NCBI RefSeq assembly: GCF_023630175.1
Contig: NZ_JALLIN010000005.1
Span: forward strand, 124,001-188,000
Reading direction: 5' to 3'
DNA from: Streptomyces cellostaticus
GTDB taxonomy: Bacteria > Actinomycetota > Actinomycetes > Streptomycetales > Streptomycetaceae
DNA: 64,000 bases
In this document: piece after piece, positions 8,633 through 17,310 of the stretch
Numbering within the stretch: the first letter of the stretch is position 1
Layout of the letters: each line of letters begins with the position of its first letter
Notes under the pieces: generated by a model
What the model was told of the DNA's origin: nothing
Databases searched by the model: none
What the model saw: the letters and a program-made list of their open reading frames with translations, nothing else
Position numbers and translations under genes: made by a program

Positions 8633-9391
8633 ATGGCCAACACCGACGACGACCGTCGGCCGAAATACCAGCGGATCGCGGACTCCCTGCGCGAGGCGAT
8701 CCAGTCAGGCGAGTACGGCCCCGGTGATCGCCTCCCAGGAGAGAACGAGCTGATGGCCGCGCACGGCGTGGCCCGCATGACGGCCCGGCAGGCGTTGAGC
8801 GTGCTCCGAGACGAAGGCGTTGCCGAGGCCCGCAAGGGTGCCGGCGTGTTCGTCCGAGCGTTCCGCCCCCTTCGGCGCCGAGGCATCCAGCGGCTTTCCC
8901 AGCAGCAGTGGGGCAGTGGCCGTTCCATCTGGTCCGCGGACATCGAGAACCGCGCGCTCGAGGTGGATCAGGTCGCCGTGTCCGAGGAGGCCGCGCCCGA
9001 CCGCATCAGCGCGGTTCTGGACCTGGCCGACGACGAGACGGTGTGCGTGAGGCGCCGGCGCTTCGTCTTGGAGGGGAAGCCCGTCCTGCTCGCGACGAGC
9101 TATCTGCCCACGTCAGTGGTTGCGGGGTCCGCCATCACGCAGGAGGACACGGGACCCGGCGGAACGTACGCCAGGCTTGCCGAACTCGGCTACAAGCCTG
9201 TGCACTTCCGCGAGGAGATCCGCTCACGCATGCCGTCGAAGGATGAGGCGGCACAGTTGAGCATCTCCTCGGGCACGCCGGTCATCCTCATCTGCCGCAC
9301 CGCGTTCGCGGACGAAGGCCGCCCCGTCGAGATCAACGAAATGACGCTCGACGCCTCCTCCTACATCCTGGAGTACGACTTCGACGCGTGA
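8633..9391 (+). CDS. GntR-family (HutC/UTRA) transcriptional regulator of the AICE
   Basis: A 252-residue regulator. Residues 10-75 form a GntR winged helix (YQRIADSLREAIQSGEYGPG, LPGENELMAAHGVARMTARQ, ARKGAGVFV). Residues 95-250 form a UTRA effector domain (CVRRRRFVLEGKPVLLATSYLP; PVEINEMTL). KorSA of pSAM2 belongs to the same class and represses replication and transfer. ATG at 8633 with GGAGG 8 bases upstream. Divergent from the transfer operon across the TCTAGAGA boxes. The ligand is unknown. Confidence 0.92.
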   Translation: MANTDDDRRPKYQRIADSLREAIQSGEYGPGDRLPGENELMAAHGVARMTARQALSVLRDEGVAEARKGAGVFVRAFRPLRRRGIQRLSQQQWGSGRSIWSADIENRALEVDQVAVSEEAAPDRISAVLDLADDETVCVRRRRFVLEGKPVLLATSYLPTSVVAGSAITQEDTGPGGTYARLAELGYKPVHFREEIRSRMPSKDEAAQLSISSGTPVILICRTAFADEGRPVEINEMTLDASSYILEYDFDA

Positions 9392-9999
9392 CCTGTGTTG
9401 TTACAGGTTTCCTTACCTCATCAAGCCCCGGCTGCGCTCCGCTCCGCCGGGCGCGCTTCCCGGCTCCGCTGCGGGCGCCGCTCCTGCCTCCGGCCCGCTC
9501 CGCCCGCGCTGCGCCGACGCACGCCCACAGGTGGATAGGGCCGGTGGCCATGAGTCGATCACCGCAGGGCGCGGCCACGGTCAGAACGATGCCTCCGGCG
9601 GGGGATCGGCCGGCACCGGGATGGAGGGGGCGCCGTTCCCGACTGCGGGTCCGTAGGGGCGTGCGCGGGGTGCTCCCATCCCGTCCGCCATCGACCCAGG
9701 CAGAGCCGAGCAGACGCGGCTCATGGCGTCCAGGTCGTTCGTACAGTGGCGCGCTCCACCTGGACGCCATGAACCACGCCCGCTCCACGGTGTGTGGGTC
9801 GACGGCGGACGGGATGAGAGCTGGGGAGAGTGGTGTGCTGAGGAGAGCGGGCGCGGTCCGACATTTGAATGCCAAGCTCAGATGGTGCTCAAGGCTTTCC
9901 GCTTCAACTTCCCCTCCCGATGGCTGGCTGTCATGGTGATTTCCGCGCGAGACATGATCGCCGGTCGCTGACTGCGACTATTGGGATGAGGGGGACAAA
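9392..9999. other. Non-coding region of the AICE, candidate transfer/replication cis-locus
   Basis: About 600 bases without a credible gene. Two structures stand out. Four GCTCCGC heptamers lie at 9436, 9441, 9463 and 9497 inside a GC-rich, foldable stretch. A 15-bp perfect inverted repeat, TCATGGCGTCCAGGT (9721-9735) and its complement (9758-9772), has a 22-base spacer. AICEs need a clt locus recognised by TraB through short direct repeats and a double-strand origin for RepSA; this stretch is a reasonable place for either. No direct proof. Confidence 0.45.
9721..9772. repeat. 15-bp perfect inverted repeat, 22-bp spacer
   Basis: TCATGGCGTCCAGGT at 9721-9735 pairs perfectly with ACCTGGACGCCATGA at 9758-9772. 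Pairing stops at both edges. There is no T-run, so it is not a typical terminator; it may be a protein-binding site or hairpin at a replication or transfer locus. Confidence 0.7.
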
Positions 10000-10110
10000 A
10001 TGTTTTCAACGATGGGCGCGGGTGTCGCGGTCGGCATGGTTGTCACAGTGGCAGTAATCGCAGCTCTCGCCGTGGTTGTGGTCCGGCGGCTCGGCGCGCG
10101 GAAGCAGTAG
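10000..10110 (+). CDS. 36-aa single-pass membrane microprotein
   Basis: MFSTMGAGVAVGMVVTVAVI followed by AALAVVVVRRLGARKQ: one hydrophobic helix (residues 6-27) and a basic RRLGARKQ tail, predicted cytoplasmic. The ATG at 10000 has GAGGGGGA 4-5 bases upstream, a strong ribosome site. It is the last ORF before attR and points toward it. It could be an entry-exclusion or spread accessory peptide; this is inference. Confidence 0.55.
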   Translation: MFSTMGAGVAVGMVVTVAVIAALAVVVVRRLGARKQ

Positions 10111-10147
10111 AGCTACAGGTACTTCTGTCAAGGGCGCCGCCCCGCGA

Positions 10148-10167
10148 TGACATCAGCGGCTGACACC
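10148..10167. promoter_or_regulatory. Candidate integrase arm-type site, right copy
   Basis: TGACATCAGCGGCTGACACC, 17 of 20 bases identical to 1610-1629 near the left end. It lies about 100 bases inside attR. The two TGACAYC words keep the same 13-base spacing as on the left. Confidence 0.4.
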
Positions 10168-10265
10168 AACAAGGCCGATCGTTGGCGAACCCCTCCGTAC
10201 ACACGCGCCAGGGTAAGCGCAGCACCAGTCTGAAGCCGCCGAGGTGCAGGGTGCACGTAGACCGA

Positions 10266-10309
10266 CCTGATAAGGATGAGGCCACAGGTTCAAATCCTGT
10301 TAGCCCCAC
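10266..10309. repeat. attR: 44-bp direct repeat, right copy
   Basis: Exact duplicate of 1527-1570. It carries only the 3' half of tRNA-Ile (from the anticodon loop), with no acceptor 5' strand or D arm upstream, so it is not a working tRNA. Confidence 0.95.
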
Positions 10310-10317
10310 ATGCGAGG

Positions 10318-10347
10318 AGACCCCCAGTCGAAACCGGCTGGGGGTCT
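10318..10347. terminator. Hairpin after attR
   Basis: AGACCCCCAG (10318-10327) and CTGGGGGTCT (10338-10347) form a 10-bp stem, the counterpart of 1577-1610. It belongs to the remnant element beyond attR. Confidence 0.65.
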
Positions 10348-10371
10348 TCGGCGTCCGTGGCCGACGTCGGT

Positions 10372-10624
10372 CGGTGAGCGGATCTTCCAGAGGCTCGGCG
10401 AGGAGGCCGACCGCTTCCCGCGGACTGGCGCCGACCACGTGCGTGCAGACGTCCATGGTCATGCTGATCCGGCTGTGCCGCAGCATTGCTTGGGCCACCT
10501 CGGGATGCACCTTCGGGAAGGCCAGCAGGATGCCGCGGGGTGTGCCGGGCGAGCCGGACCGTGACCCGGCGGACACCAGCGCGCTTCACGAGCCGATCGA
10601 AGGTACGGGAGAAGCCCACGGGTC
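10372..10624 (-). pseudogene. Integrase 3'-end remnant of a second, decayed element
   Basis: Reading leftward, two frames together give a homologue of the last ~85 residues of the resident integrase: PVGFSRTFDRLVKRAGVRR, then TVRLARHT, a frameshift near the ARHT box, then FPKVHPEVAQAMLRHSRISM and TMDVCTHVVG. The catalytic Tyr position is Cys (MDVCTHV versus MDVYTHV). The stop codon is lost (CGA instead of TGA), and nothing homologous precedes PVGF. It is diverged, truncated and dead: a relic of an earlier related element in the same tRNA. Confidence 0.9.
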
Positions 10625-10892
10625 CAGACCGCCAGCCGGGTGGAAGCTCTGCCGGCGGTCGCCGCTGCGCACGGGCTCCCCGAGGGGCGGTGATGATCTC
10701 TGCACGGGCATGGCCGACACCACTCCTGGTCACCAACCAGCCCTCTGCCTGAGCCGCACCGCTTCCTGAGCCGCCATGGACGGGGCGCCGTTCGCGGGTG
10801 CCGGTCGAGTGATGGGCGGGTGCGGGTGGGATCATCCTGTCTTCCCGGGCTGCCGGCGACTGAGTCCTTCGACAGGCATTCCTTTCCCAGCG

Positions 10893-11105
10893 ATGATCGG
10901 AGTCATAGTGGGATTCATATATTGGTGTATTGGTTGTGTGTTCGGGTTCGCCGCTTATTTCTCCTTCGGGCTTGCGAATACTGCCTGGCAGGACCGCAAG
11001 GGCGTGTCGCCCTCCGACCATGCGGTTTACTCACGGAAGACCGCGATATGGATCGTCGTCGGGTTCCTTTTTCTGGCGCTGATGTGGTTCGTGCTGGGCC
11101 TGTGA
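10893..11105 (+). CDS. Small two-TM membrane protein, 70 aa
   Basis: MIGVIVGFIYWCIGCVFGFA begins a 70-residue protein with two hydrophobic segments (about 2-24 and 50-69) around a short polar loop (DRKGVSPSDHAVYSRK). The base composition is distinctly less GC-rich than the surroundings, suggesting foreign origin, and it lies in the relic zone beyond attR. No clear ribosome site precedes the ATG; the frame extends to 10776 without a better start. No family recognised. Confidence 0.45.
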   Translation: MIGVIVGFIYWCIGCVFGFAAYFSFGLANTAWQDRKGVSPSDHAVYSRKTAIWIVVGFLFLALMWFVLGL

Positions 11106-11429
11106 GAAATCAGGCTGGTCCGAGAGCGGCGGTGACGGTGTGGGGTGCCAGGCCGCCGCGTGGGCCGTGTTCGATCTACGCGCTTGGCGCACTGCGTTGT
11201 CATGCGGACTCGTGCCACCCCATCGCAGTCGCCCGACACCAACGGCTGGCCGACTGCCTCAGTGAGCGCGCCTGGGAGCGGTGTCCGCCGGGTCGGGGCA
11301 AGCGGAAGGCCCGACCGCTGGCGACGGGGGATGCACCAGCGATCGGGCCATGGCCAAGGGTAACAAGGTTGGAGTGGTTGTGGGAGGCAACCGGCTTGTT
11401 GGCGGCGGGAGTTGGCCGATCTTGATCGG
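11106..11429. other. Intergenic relic region
   Basis: No gene seen. The only feature is the hairpin at 11308-11349. This is probably the far end of the decayed element or unrelated filler. Confidence 0.5.
11308..11349. terminator. Stem-loop, possible terminator of the WD40 gene
   Basis: GGCCCGACCGCTGG (11308-11321) pairs with CCAGCGATCGGGCC (11336-11349) with one G-A mismatch and a 14-base loop. It lies about 80 bases past the stop of the leftward WD40 gene. No clear T-run, which is common in Streptomyces terminators. Confidence 0.45.
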
Positions 11430-14400
11430 TCAGCGGCACGGGGGGTCGTAGGACAGGCGGGGCAGGTACTCGTGCCACCTGCGCGGGGTGAGTACGCCCC
11501 GGGTGACGGAGCAGATGTGCCGGATGGCCGCGTCGGCGTCCAGGCTCCACAGACGGACCGTGTCCGCACCGCTGGACACGCCGAGCACACGGCTGTTGGG
11601 GCTGAACGCCAGGAAGTTGCCGGTCTTGGCGTAGGGGCTCATCGACTGGCCGATGGGGCCGGCCGACGAGGGCGAGGCGACGTTCCAGAGCCGGACGGTG
11701 TTGTCGTTGCCGCCGCTCGCCAGGATGTGGCCGGAATCGCCGAACGTCAGCGACGTGACCGCCTCGGTGTGCCCGGTGAGCGGCCGGCCCGGCTCGCTCG
11801 CCGCGCGGGGGTCGGTGACGTCCCAGAGCCGCACGGTGTCGTCGTCGCCGCCACTGGCCAGGGTGTCGCCGTCGGGGCTGTAGGCGAGCGTGTTGACGGG
11901 CCCGGAGTGCCTGGTGAGCGGTGAGCCGACCGGTGCCGCGCGGGCCGGGTCGGTGACGTTCCACAGCCGGACGGTGCTGTCCGCGCCACCGCTGGCCAGG
12001 GTGTGTCCGTCGGGGCTGAAGGCGAGCGCGTTGACGAAGCCCCGGTGCCCGGTGAGCGGTGCGCCGAGCGGGACGGCGCGGGCCGGGTCGGTGACGTTCC
12101 ACAGCCGGATGGTGCGGTCGTCGTAGGCGGTGGCGAGGGTGTGCCCGTCGGGGCTGTACGCCAGCGCGTCCGGGCCCATGAAGCGGGTCCGCAGGGCCAG
12201 CGGCGGCCCGGCGGAGACCGGGTGGGCCGGGTCGGTGACGTTCCACAGGCGCACCGTCCGGCTCCCGGTGAGCACCGCGAGGGTGCGGCCGTCGGGTGAG
12301 AACAGCAGGGACCGATGGTCGCCGTCGGAACGCATGAAGGGCTTGCCCAGGGCCACGGGCCGGCCGGGAGCGGTCACGTCCCACAGCCGGATCGCGCCGT
12401 CGCGCGCGGCCGTGGCGAGCACCTCGCCGTCCGGGCGGAACGCTCCGCCGCGGCCGGTCATGTCCGAGGTGGGCACCGACCACAGGCGGACCTTGCCGTC
12501 ACCGCTGCCGGTGGCCAGGGTGCCGCCGTCCGGGCTGAAGCCCAGGGCGTACATCTCGCCGCTGCCGCCGGCCAGCGGCTCACCGACCTGTGCCGCGGAT
12601 TCCGGATCGCCGACGTTCCACAGACTCGCCGTGCTGTCCGCGCTGGCCGCGGCGAGCCGGTTGCCGTCGGGGCTGAAGGCCACCGACCAGACGGGGCCGC
12701 GGTGGCCGGTGAGCGGTGAGCCGACCGGTGCCGCGCGGGCGGGGTCGGCGACGTTCCACAGCCGGATGGTGTCGTCCGCGCCGCCGCTGGCCAGGGTGCG
12801 TCCGTCGGGGCTGAACGCCACCGAGTGCACCAGATCCGTGTGGCCGGTGAGCACCTTGGGCAGCGGTCGCGGACGACGCGGGTCGGCCGTGTCCCACAGG
12901 CGGATCGTGGCGTCGTCGCCACCGGCCGCGAGGGTGCGCCCGTCGGGGCTGAACGCCGCGCAGCGCACCGCGGCCGTGTGGCCGCCCAGCACGCCGAGCC
13001 GTCCGGGCCGGCGTGGTTCGGAGACGTCCCACAGGCGTACGGTGCGGTCCTCGCCCGCGGAGGCCAGGGTGCGCCCGTCGGGGCTGAAGGCGACCAGGTA
13101 GATCGTGCCCTCGTGGCCGGTGAGGGGCTTGCCGAGCGGGGCCGGGCGGGAGGGGTCGGTGACGTCCCACAGCCGGATCGTGCCGTCGTCCCCGGCGCTG
13201 GCGAGGGTATGCCCGTCAGGGCTGAAGACCGCGCTGCTGACCCAGCTCGTGTGACCGGTGAGGGGCTTGCCCAGGGGTTCGGGCCGGCTCCGGTCGGCCA
13301 CGTCCCACAGGCGTACCGTCCGGTCGTAGCCGGCCGTGGCGAGGAGCTTGCCGTCGGGGCTGAACGAGGTGAGGTAGACGGCGCCGTGGTGGCCGAGCAT
13401 GGCGGTGGCCAGCGGCGCGTTGACGATCGAGATCAGCCTGGAGTACGTCCCCTCGTCGTCCGGCCGCAGGTGGTGGGCCACCAGGTCGAGCTGGGCGGCC
13501 AGCGACGGATCGGTGTGCTGGACCCGGTCCGCCTCCGCGATCACCTGCTCGAACACGGCGTCGTCCCGCTGCTGCCAGGCGACCACCGCCGAACCGGCCG
13601 CCAGCACGGCCAGCACCACCAGCGCCGCCACCGCGGCGCGGCTGATCAGGACGGTACGCCTGCGCAGCCGGACCGAGGCCGCCAGGAACTGCACCGCGCC
13701 ACGGGTCAGATAGGTGTCCCCTGCCGACTTCGCCCACTCCCGGGCCTGCTCGAGGCGGGAGCCCCGGTAGAGCAGCGCACTGTCCCGGTCCGAGGCCTCC
13801 CAGGCGCGGCCGTCCTCCTCCAGCCGCTGGCGCAGCAGATGGTCGCCCCGGTCCTCGTCGATCCAGTGGCGCAGCCGTGGCCAGGCGTGCAGCAGCGCCT
13901 CGTGGGTGATCTCCACGGTCTCCGCGTCGAGTGTGACCAGCCGGGCGCGCACCAGCGCCTCGAGCGACTCCTCGGTCTTGCCGGGGTCCACCGACTCCTG
14001 TGCGAGTTGGCGCCGGGTGCCGCGCCTGCGGGTGGCCTGGGTGTCCTCGCCCAGCCGGACCAGGCGCAGCAGCAGCAGCCGGGCCGCGGTGCGGGCGGCC
14101 GGGTCGAGGCTGGTCCAGGCGCGCTCGGCGGTCGCCGCCACCGCGCCCTGGATGCCGCCCGCCGCGCGGTAGCCGGCCAGGGTCAGCCGGCCCGCCTTGC
14201 GGCGCTGCCAGGTGGCGAGCAGGGCGTGCGAGAGGAGCGGGAGCACACCGGCGTCGTGCGCCCCGCGCGGGCCGTCCGCGCTCACCTCCCGGACGATCAG
14301 CTCCGCCAGCCCCGGTTCCAGTTCCAGGCCCACGGCCTTGGCGGGCCCGGTCACCGCATCGCGCAGTTCCGCCGTGGTGAGGGGCCCGAGCACCATGTGC

Positions 14401-15692
14401 CGGTGCTGCAGCGCGTCGGCCAGCTCCGGGTGACCGAGGCACTGCTCGTAGAAGTCGGCGCGGATGCCGAGGACCACCAGGACGGGGGCGGTCCCCGGGG
14501 CGTCGGGGGGCGGGGTGCACGCCGTGTGCAGCAGCCGGACGAAGGCGCGGCGGGCGGCGTCGTCGGGGCAGAGCGTGAAGGTCTCCTCGAACTGGTCGAC
14601 GATGATCACAGCTCGCGGCCGCGCGGAGGTGGGGGCGGCCGGGCGCGGGGACGGCGAGCCCGGTCCGGTGTCCCGGAGCGGGGCACCGGACCGGTGCGGA
14701 ACCGGGAGCGGGCCCCGGGCGGGGTGTTCGCCGGTCCGGGCCAGCAGCGCGCCCCGTGAGCCGCCGCCGGTCTCCCGTGTGCCCGCCGCTTCGGCCCCCC
14801 GTGTGTCCGGTGCGCCGGTCCCGGTCCGGCCCGCAGGCGCGTCGCCGGGGGGTTCCTCGTCCGGGGCGGACGTCTCCCGGAGCGCCCATGCCGCGACCGC
14901 CTCGCGCACCGCGCCGGCGAAGTGCGGGGTGTCCGGAGCCGGGGAGGCCGGCTCCGCCTCGGCGTCGCGGGCGTCGGCGGCGAGGGCGGCCAGCTCCGGG
15001 ATCCGGCGGGTCAGCTCGCCCAGCGGATCGGCGCCCGGCACGAGCTGGAGCACGGTGGTCGGCCGGCGGCCGGCGTCCTCGAGCGCGCCGTCCCGCACCG
15101 CGGGCACCACGCCGGCGTTCAGCAGGGACGACTTCCCGGCCCCGGAGGCGCCGACGACCATGATCAGTCCGCCGGTCCGCTCCGCGGCGCGCAACTGCGC
15201 CACGAGGCACTCGGTGCTCCGCTCCCGGCCGAAGAACCACCGGGCGTCCTCCTGGCGGTAGGGGGCCAGGCCCCGGTACGGGCACACCCCGCCGGTCACG
15301 GGCGGCGCCGGGGCCGGTGGCCGCCGGTTCTCCTGCGCGGGCACCGCGGGGCGGTCGCCGGCCGGGTCGGCCAGCGCGCGCTCCCACAGGCGCTGCCACT
15401 GGGGCAGGTCGTACAGGCCGCCGGAGACCGGGACCGGCCGGGCGCGGCGCGCCTCCGGGATCAGGATCTGCAGGACGGCCGCGAGGGCGGCGAACTGGGC
15501 CGGGACGTTCTTGGCCCGCCGCCAGTCGCTGATCCGCTGGGCGGACACCCGGACCGGCCGTCCGCGCTCGTCCACCCGCTGCAGCCGTACGACCGCCTCG
15601 GACACGCTCTTCAGGGGTGGATTGCCGGCCTCCTTGTACAGCAGTGCGAGGCGCTCGGCGAAGGCCGTGCGTGTCCCTGAGTCGGAACTCAA
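11430..15692 (-). CDS. Giant HTH - nSTAND NTPase - TM - WD40 repeat protein
   Basis: A 1420-residue multidomain protein. Residues 5-80 contain an HTH-like region (VRVSAQRISDWRRAKNVPAQ). CPYRGLAPYRQEDARWFFGRE (137-157) is the nSTAND1 entry motif, then Walker A GASGAGKS (181-188) and Walker B AVIIVDQFEE (near 390), separated by a long Pro/Gly/Thr-rich insert. A TM helix lies near 690-712. Fourteen WD40 repeats (FSPDG...RLWD) fill the C-terminus, enough for two seven-bladed propellers. STAND proteins act as ligand-triggered switches; several prokaryotic ones are antiphage sensors. TTG start at 15692 after GGGGTGGGA. The repeat number sets the length; no truncation seen. Confidence 0.88.
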   Translation of the reverse strand: MSSDSGTRTAFAERLALLYKEAGNPPLKSVSEAVVRLQRVDERGRPVRVSAQRISDWRRAKNVPAQFAALAAVLQILIPEARRARPVPVSGGLYDLPQWQRLWERALADPAGDRPAVPAQENRRPPAPAPPVTGGVCPYRGLAPYRQEDARWFFGRERSTECLVAQLRAAERTGGLIMVVGASGAGKSSLLNAGVVPAVRDGALEDAGRRPTTVLQLVPGADPLGELTRRIPELAALAADARDAEAEPASPAPDTPHFAGAVREAVAAWALRETSAPDEEPPGDAPAGRTGTGAPDTRGAEAAGTRETGGGSRGALLARTGEHPARGPLPVPHRSGAPLRDTGPGSPSPRPAAPTSARPRAVIIVDQFEETFTLCPDDAARRAFVRLLHTACTPPPDAPGTAPVLVVLGIRADFYEQCLGHPELADALQHRHMVLGPLTTAELRDAVTGPAKAVGLELEPGLAELIVREVSADGPRGAHDAGVLPLLSHALLATWQRRKAGRLTLAGYRAAGGIQGAVAATAERAWTSLDPAARTAARLLLLRLVRLGEDTQATRRRGTRRQLAQESVDPGKTEESLEALVRARLVTLDAETVEITHEALLHAWPRLRHWIDEDRGDHLLRQRLEEDGRAWEASDRDSALLYRGSRLEQAREWAKSAGDTYLTRGAVQFLAASVRLRRRTVLISRAAVAALVVLAVLAAGSAVVAWQQRDDAVFEQVIAEADRVQHTDPSLAAQLDLVAHHLRPDDEGTYSRLISIVNAPLATAMLGHHGAVYLTSFSPDGKLLATAGYDRTVRLWDVADRSRPEPLGKPLTGHTSWVSSAVFSPDGHTLASAGDDGTIRLWDVTDPSRPAPLGKPLTGHEGTIYLVAFSPDGRTLASAGEDRTVRLWDVSEPRRPGRLGVLGGHTAAVRCAAFSPDGRTLAAGGDDATIRLWDTADPRRPRPLPKVLTGHTDLVHSVAFSPDGRTLASGGADDTIRLWNVADPARAAPVGSPLTGHRGPVWSVAFSPDGNRLAAASADSTASLWNVGDPESAAQVGEPLAGGSGEMYALGFSPDGGTLATGSGDGKVRLWSVPTSDMTGRGGAFRPDGEVLATAARDGAIRLWDVTAPGRPVALGKPFMRSDGDHRSLLFSPDGRTLAVLTGSRTVRLWNVTDPAHPVSAGPPLALRTRFMGPDALAYSPDGHTLATAYDDRTIRLWNVTDPARAVPLGAPLTGHRGFVNALAFSPDGHTLASGGADSTVRLWNVTDPARAAPVGSPLTRHSGPVNTLAYSPDGDTLASGGDDDTVRLWDVTDPRAASEPGRPLTGHTEAVTSLTFGDSGHILASGGNDNTVRLWNVASPSSAGPIGQSMSPYAKTGNFLAFSPNSRVLGVSSGADTVRLWSLDADAAIRHICSVTRGVLTPRRWHEYLPRLSYDPPCR

Positions 15693-16197
15693 GGTCCCAC
15701 CCCTTACTCCCCCCGTATCAGGACGTCCGGACCGGAAAACTCACCCTATACGGCTGACCTGCGGCTACTCCCTGGACCGGATGCCAGGACCTCCTCGGAC
15801 GGGGCCGTAAATGGCAGGATCGCGACGCGGTAGCGGAATCGTCACACTCGGTCCGGACAGGCCACCGGCCCCTTACCCGGGCCGACGTCCCGAGGTGCCG
15901 AACGTTCTCGGCCAAAGTGCCCCACCGGGCGCGGTTGACAACGACGGCACGAGGGACGTCGCGGTCCCGGACACAGCCCGCGCCGATACGCCGACCCGGC
16001 GCGGGAGAGCCACCCGATCCGTCCGGTACCGGTCCCCACGAGGGGAGGGACCGGTGCCGGACGGGCCGGGTACCGAGCGGCGGTGCACGGACGGCGGTTC
16101 GCCGGGCGGCCGAACGGGCAGTGACGTCCAGGTAGTCGGTCGACCGACCGCCGGCCGGCCCGCGAGGGCGCCACGGTCCCGCAAGGCTGGAGGACGC
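15693..16197. other. Gene-free intergenic region
   Basis: About 500 bases between the divergent WD40 gene and the ferredoxin gene. No ORF with a credible ribosome site, no strong hairpin, no RNA gene recognised. It presumably carries both promoters. Confidence 0.5.
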
Positions 16198-16386
16198 ATG
16201 AAGGTCTCCGTGGACCGTGCCGTGTGCTACGGCTCCGCCGAGTGCGCGCACCGTGCCCCGTCCGTGTTCGCGTTCGAGGACGGGTACGGCGTGGTCCGGC
16301 CCGGTCAGGAGGACGCCGGGGAGGACCCGGGGGTGCGTGAGGCGGCCGAGAGGTGTCCCTCCCAGGCCGTCGTGCTCACCGGGTGA
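16198..16386 (+). CDS. Ferredoxin, 3Fe-4S type (Fer4_15)
   Basis: A 62-residue small ferredoxin of the kind that feeds electrons to cytochrome P450s. Cluster ligands: C10, C16 (CYGSAEC) and C54 (CPSQA), with the middle Cys of a 4Fe-4S set replaced, hence 3Fe-4S. MKVSVDRAVCYGSAECAHRA is a typical start; TGGAGGA lies 4-10 bases before the ATG. It is an orphan: no P450 gene in the window, so its partner must be elsewhere. Confidence 0.9.
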   Translation: MKVSVDRAVCYGSAECAHRAPSVFAFEDGYGVVRPGQEDAGEDPGVREAAERCPSQAVVLTG

Positions 16387-16402
16387 CGCGGGCGGCCACC
16401 GG

Positions 16403-17173
16403 TCACCGGCGGGCCGGTGAGGTCCAGCCCAGGTCCGCCAGCGCCCGCGCCCGGGCCTCCACCACCGCCATCCGGGCGTCCCGCTCGGCCGGGTCGGTGT
16501 GCGCCGCCTGACCGGTCGCCTGTCCCGCCCACTTGCGGTACAGCAGCCCGGCCTCCGCGGTGAACCAGCCGCGGCTGACCGCGTTCAGCGCCAGCAGCAG
16601 GCCGGTGTCCTCGGAGGCGGGCAGGGCCATCCAGCCGCCCAGGGCCGTCAGCAGGTCCCGGCGGACGCAGAGCGACGCCGGATGGACCTGGGCCCGGAAC
16701 CCGTGCTCCTTCCAGAAGCGCAGTACGGCGCCGCGCTCGACGGGGCCGTCGTCCGGATCGGCGGGGAAGCCGGCCGTGGAGCCGTCGGGGAGCAGGTCGA
16801 GCGCCCGCGAGGTGGTCCAGCCGATGGTGCGGTCGGCCTCCAGGGCGGCCAGGTCACGGGCGAGCGCGCCGGGCGTGAGCCGGTCGTCGGCGTCCAGGAC
16901 CTTCACGTACGTGCCGTCCGCGCGCGCCAGCGCGATCGTGCGGGCGACTCCCGGGCCGCCCGGCCGGCCCTGCCGGAAACTCACCCGCTCGTCGTCCGGT
17001 ACGTACGGGCGCACCTCGTCGCTCCGGCCGTCCTCCTGGATCAGCCACCGCCACTCCCAGCCGTCCGGGAGCCGCTGCCCGCACAGGGACTCGTGGGCGT
17101 CCGGCAGGAAGCGGGCGGACGGGGCGTGGACAGCGGTGACAACGGTGACGCGCCGGGGCACGGCGGCATTCAC
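16403..17173 (-). CDS. Family 2-like glycosyltransferase
   Basis: A ~256-residue GT-A protein: VTVVTAVHAPSARFLPDAHE at the N-terminus, DGRSDEVRPY, then VKVLDADDRLTPGALARDLA, the last with the DxD motif binding metal and nucleotide sugar. SEDTGLLLAL matches the ED catalytic acid region. No membrane segment. Starts are GTG only; 17173 and 17161 are both possible. Convergent with ferredoxin, 16 bases apart. Sugar and acceptor unknown. Confidence 0.8.
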   Translation of the reverse strand: MNAAVPRRVTVVTAVHAPSARFLPDAHESLCGQRLPDGWEWRWLIQEDGRSDEVRPYVPDDERVSFRQGRPGGPGVARTIALARADGTYVKVLDADDRLTPGALARDLAALEADRTIGWTTSRALDLLPDGSTAGFPADPDDGPVERGAVLRFWKEHGFRAQVHPASLCVRRDLLTALGGWMALPASEDTGLLLALNAVSRGWFTAEAGLLYRKWAGQATGQAAHTDPAERDARMAVVEARARALADLGWTSPARR

Positions 17174-17310
17174 CACCTTTCCGGCACGTGGTGGGGTGCG
17201 GCCCGCCGCGGTCGCCGGACCGCAGGAGGTCCGGGACCCTGGGCGTTCGCCCAGGCTACGGCGTTTGAGGCGGACCTGACGACCCGCCACCGAAGCCCCG
17301 GAACAGCGCG

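Noticed and set aside
10266..10309. Possible second tRNA-Ile
   Set aside because: Only the 3' half is present, with no acceptor 5' strand or D arm; it is the attR copy.
11430..13400. Long regular repeats in DNA, considered as CRISPR or satellite
   Set aside because: They are the degenerate coding repeats of the WD40 propellers; spacing and variation follow codons.
12825..14759. A 644-residue plus-strand frame opposite the WD40/NTPase gene
   Set aside because: Low-complexity Arg/Gly/Val composition and no motif; antisense shadow.
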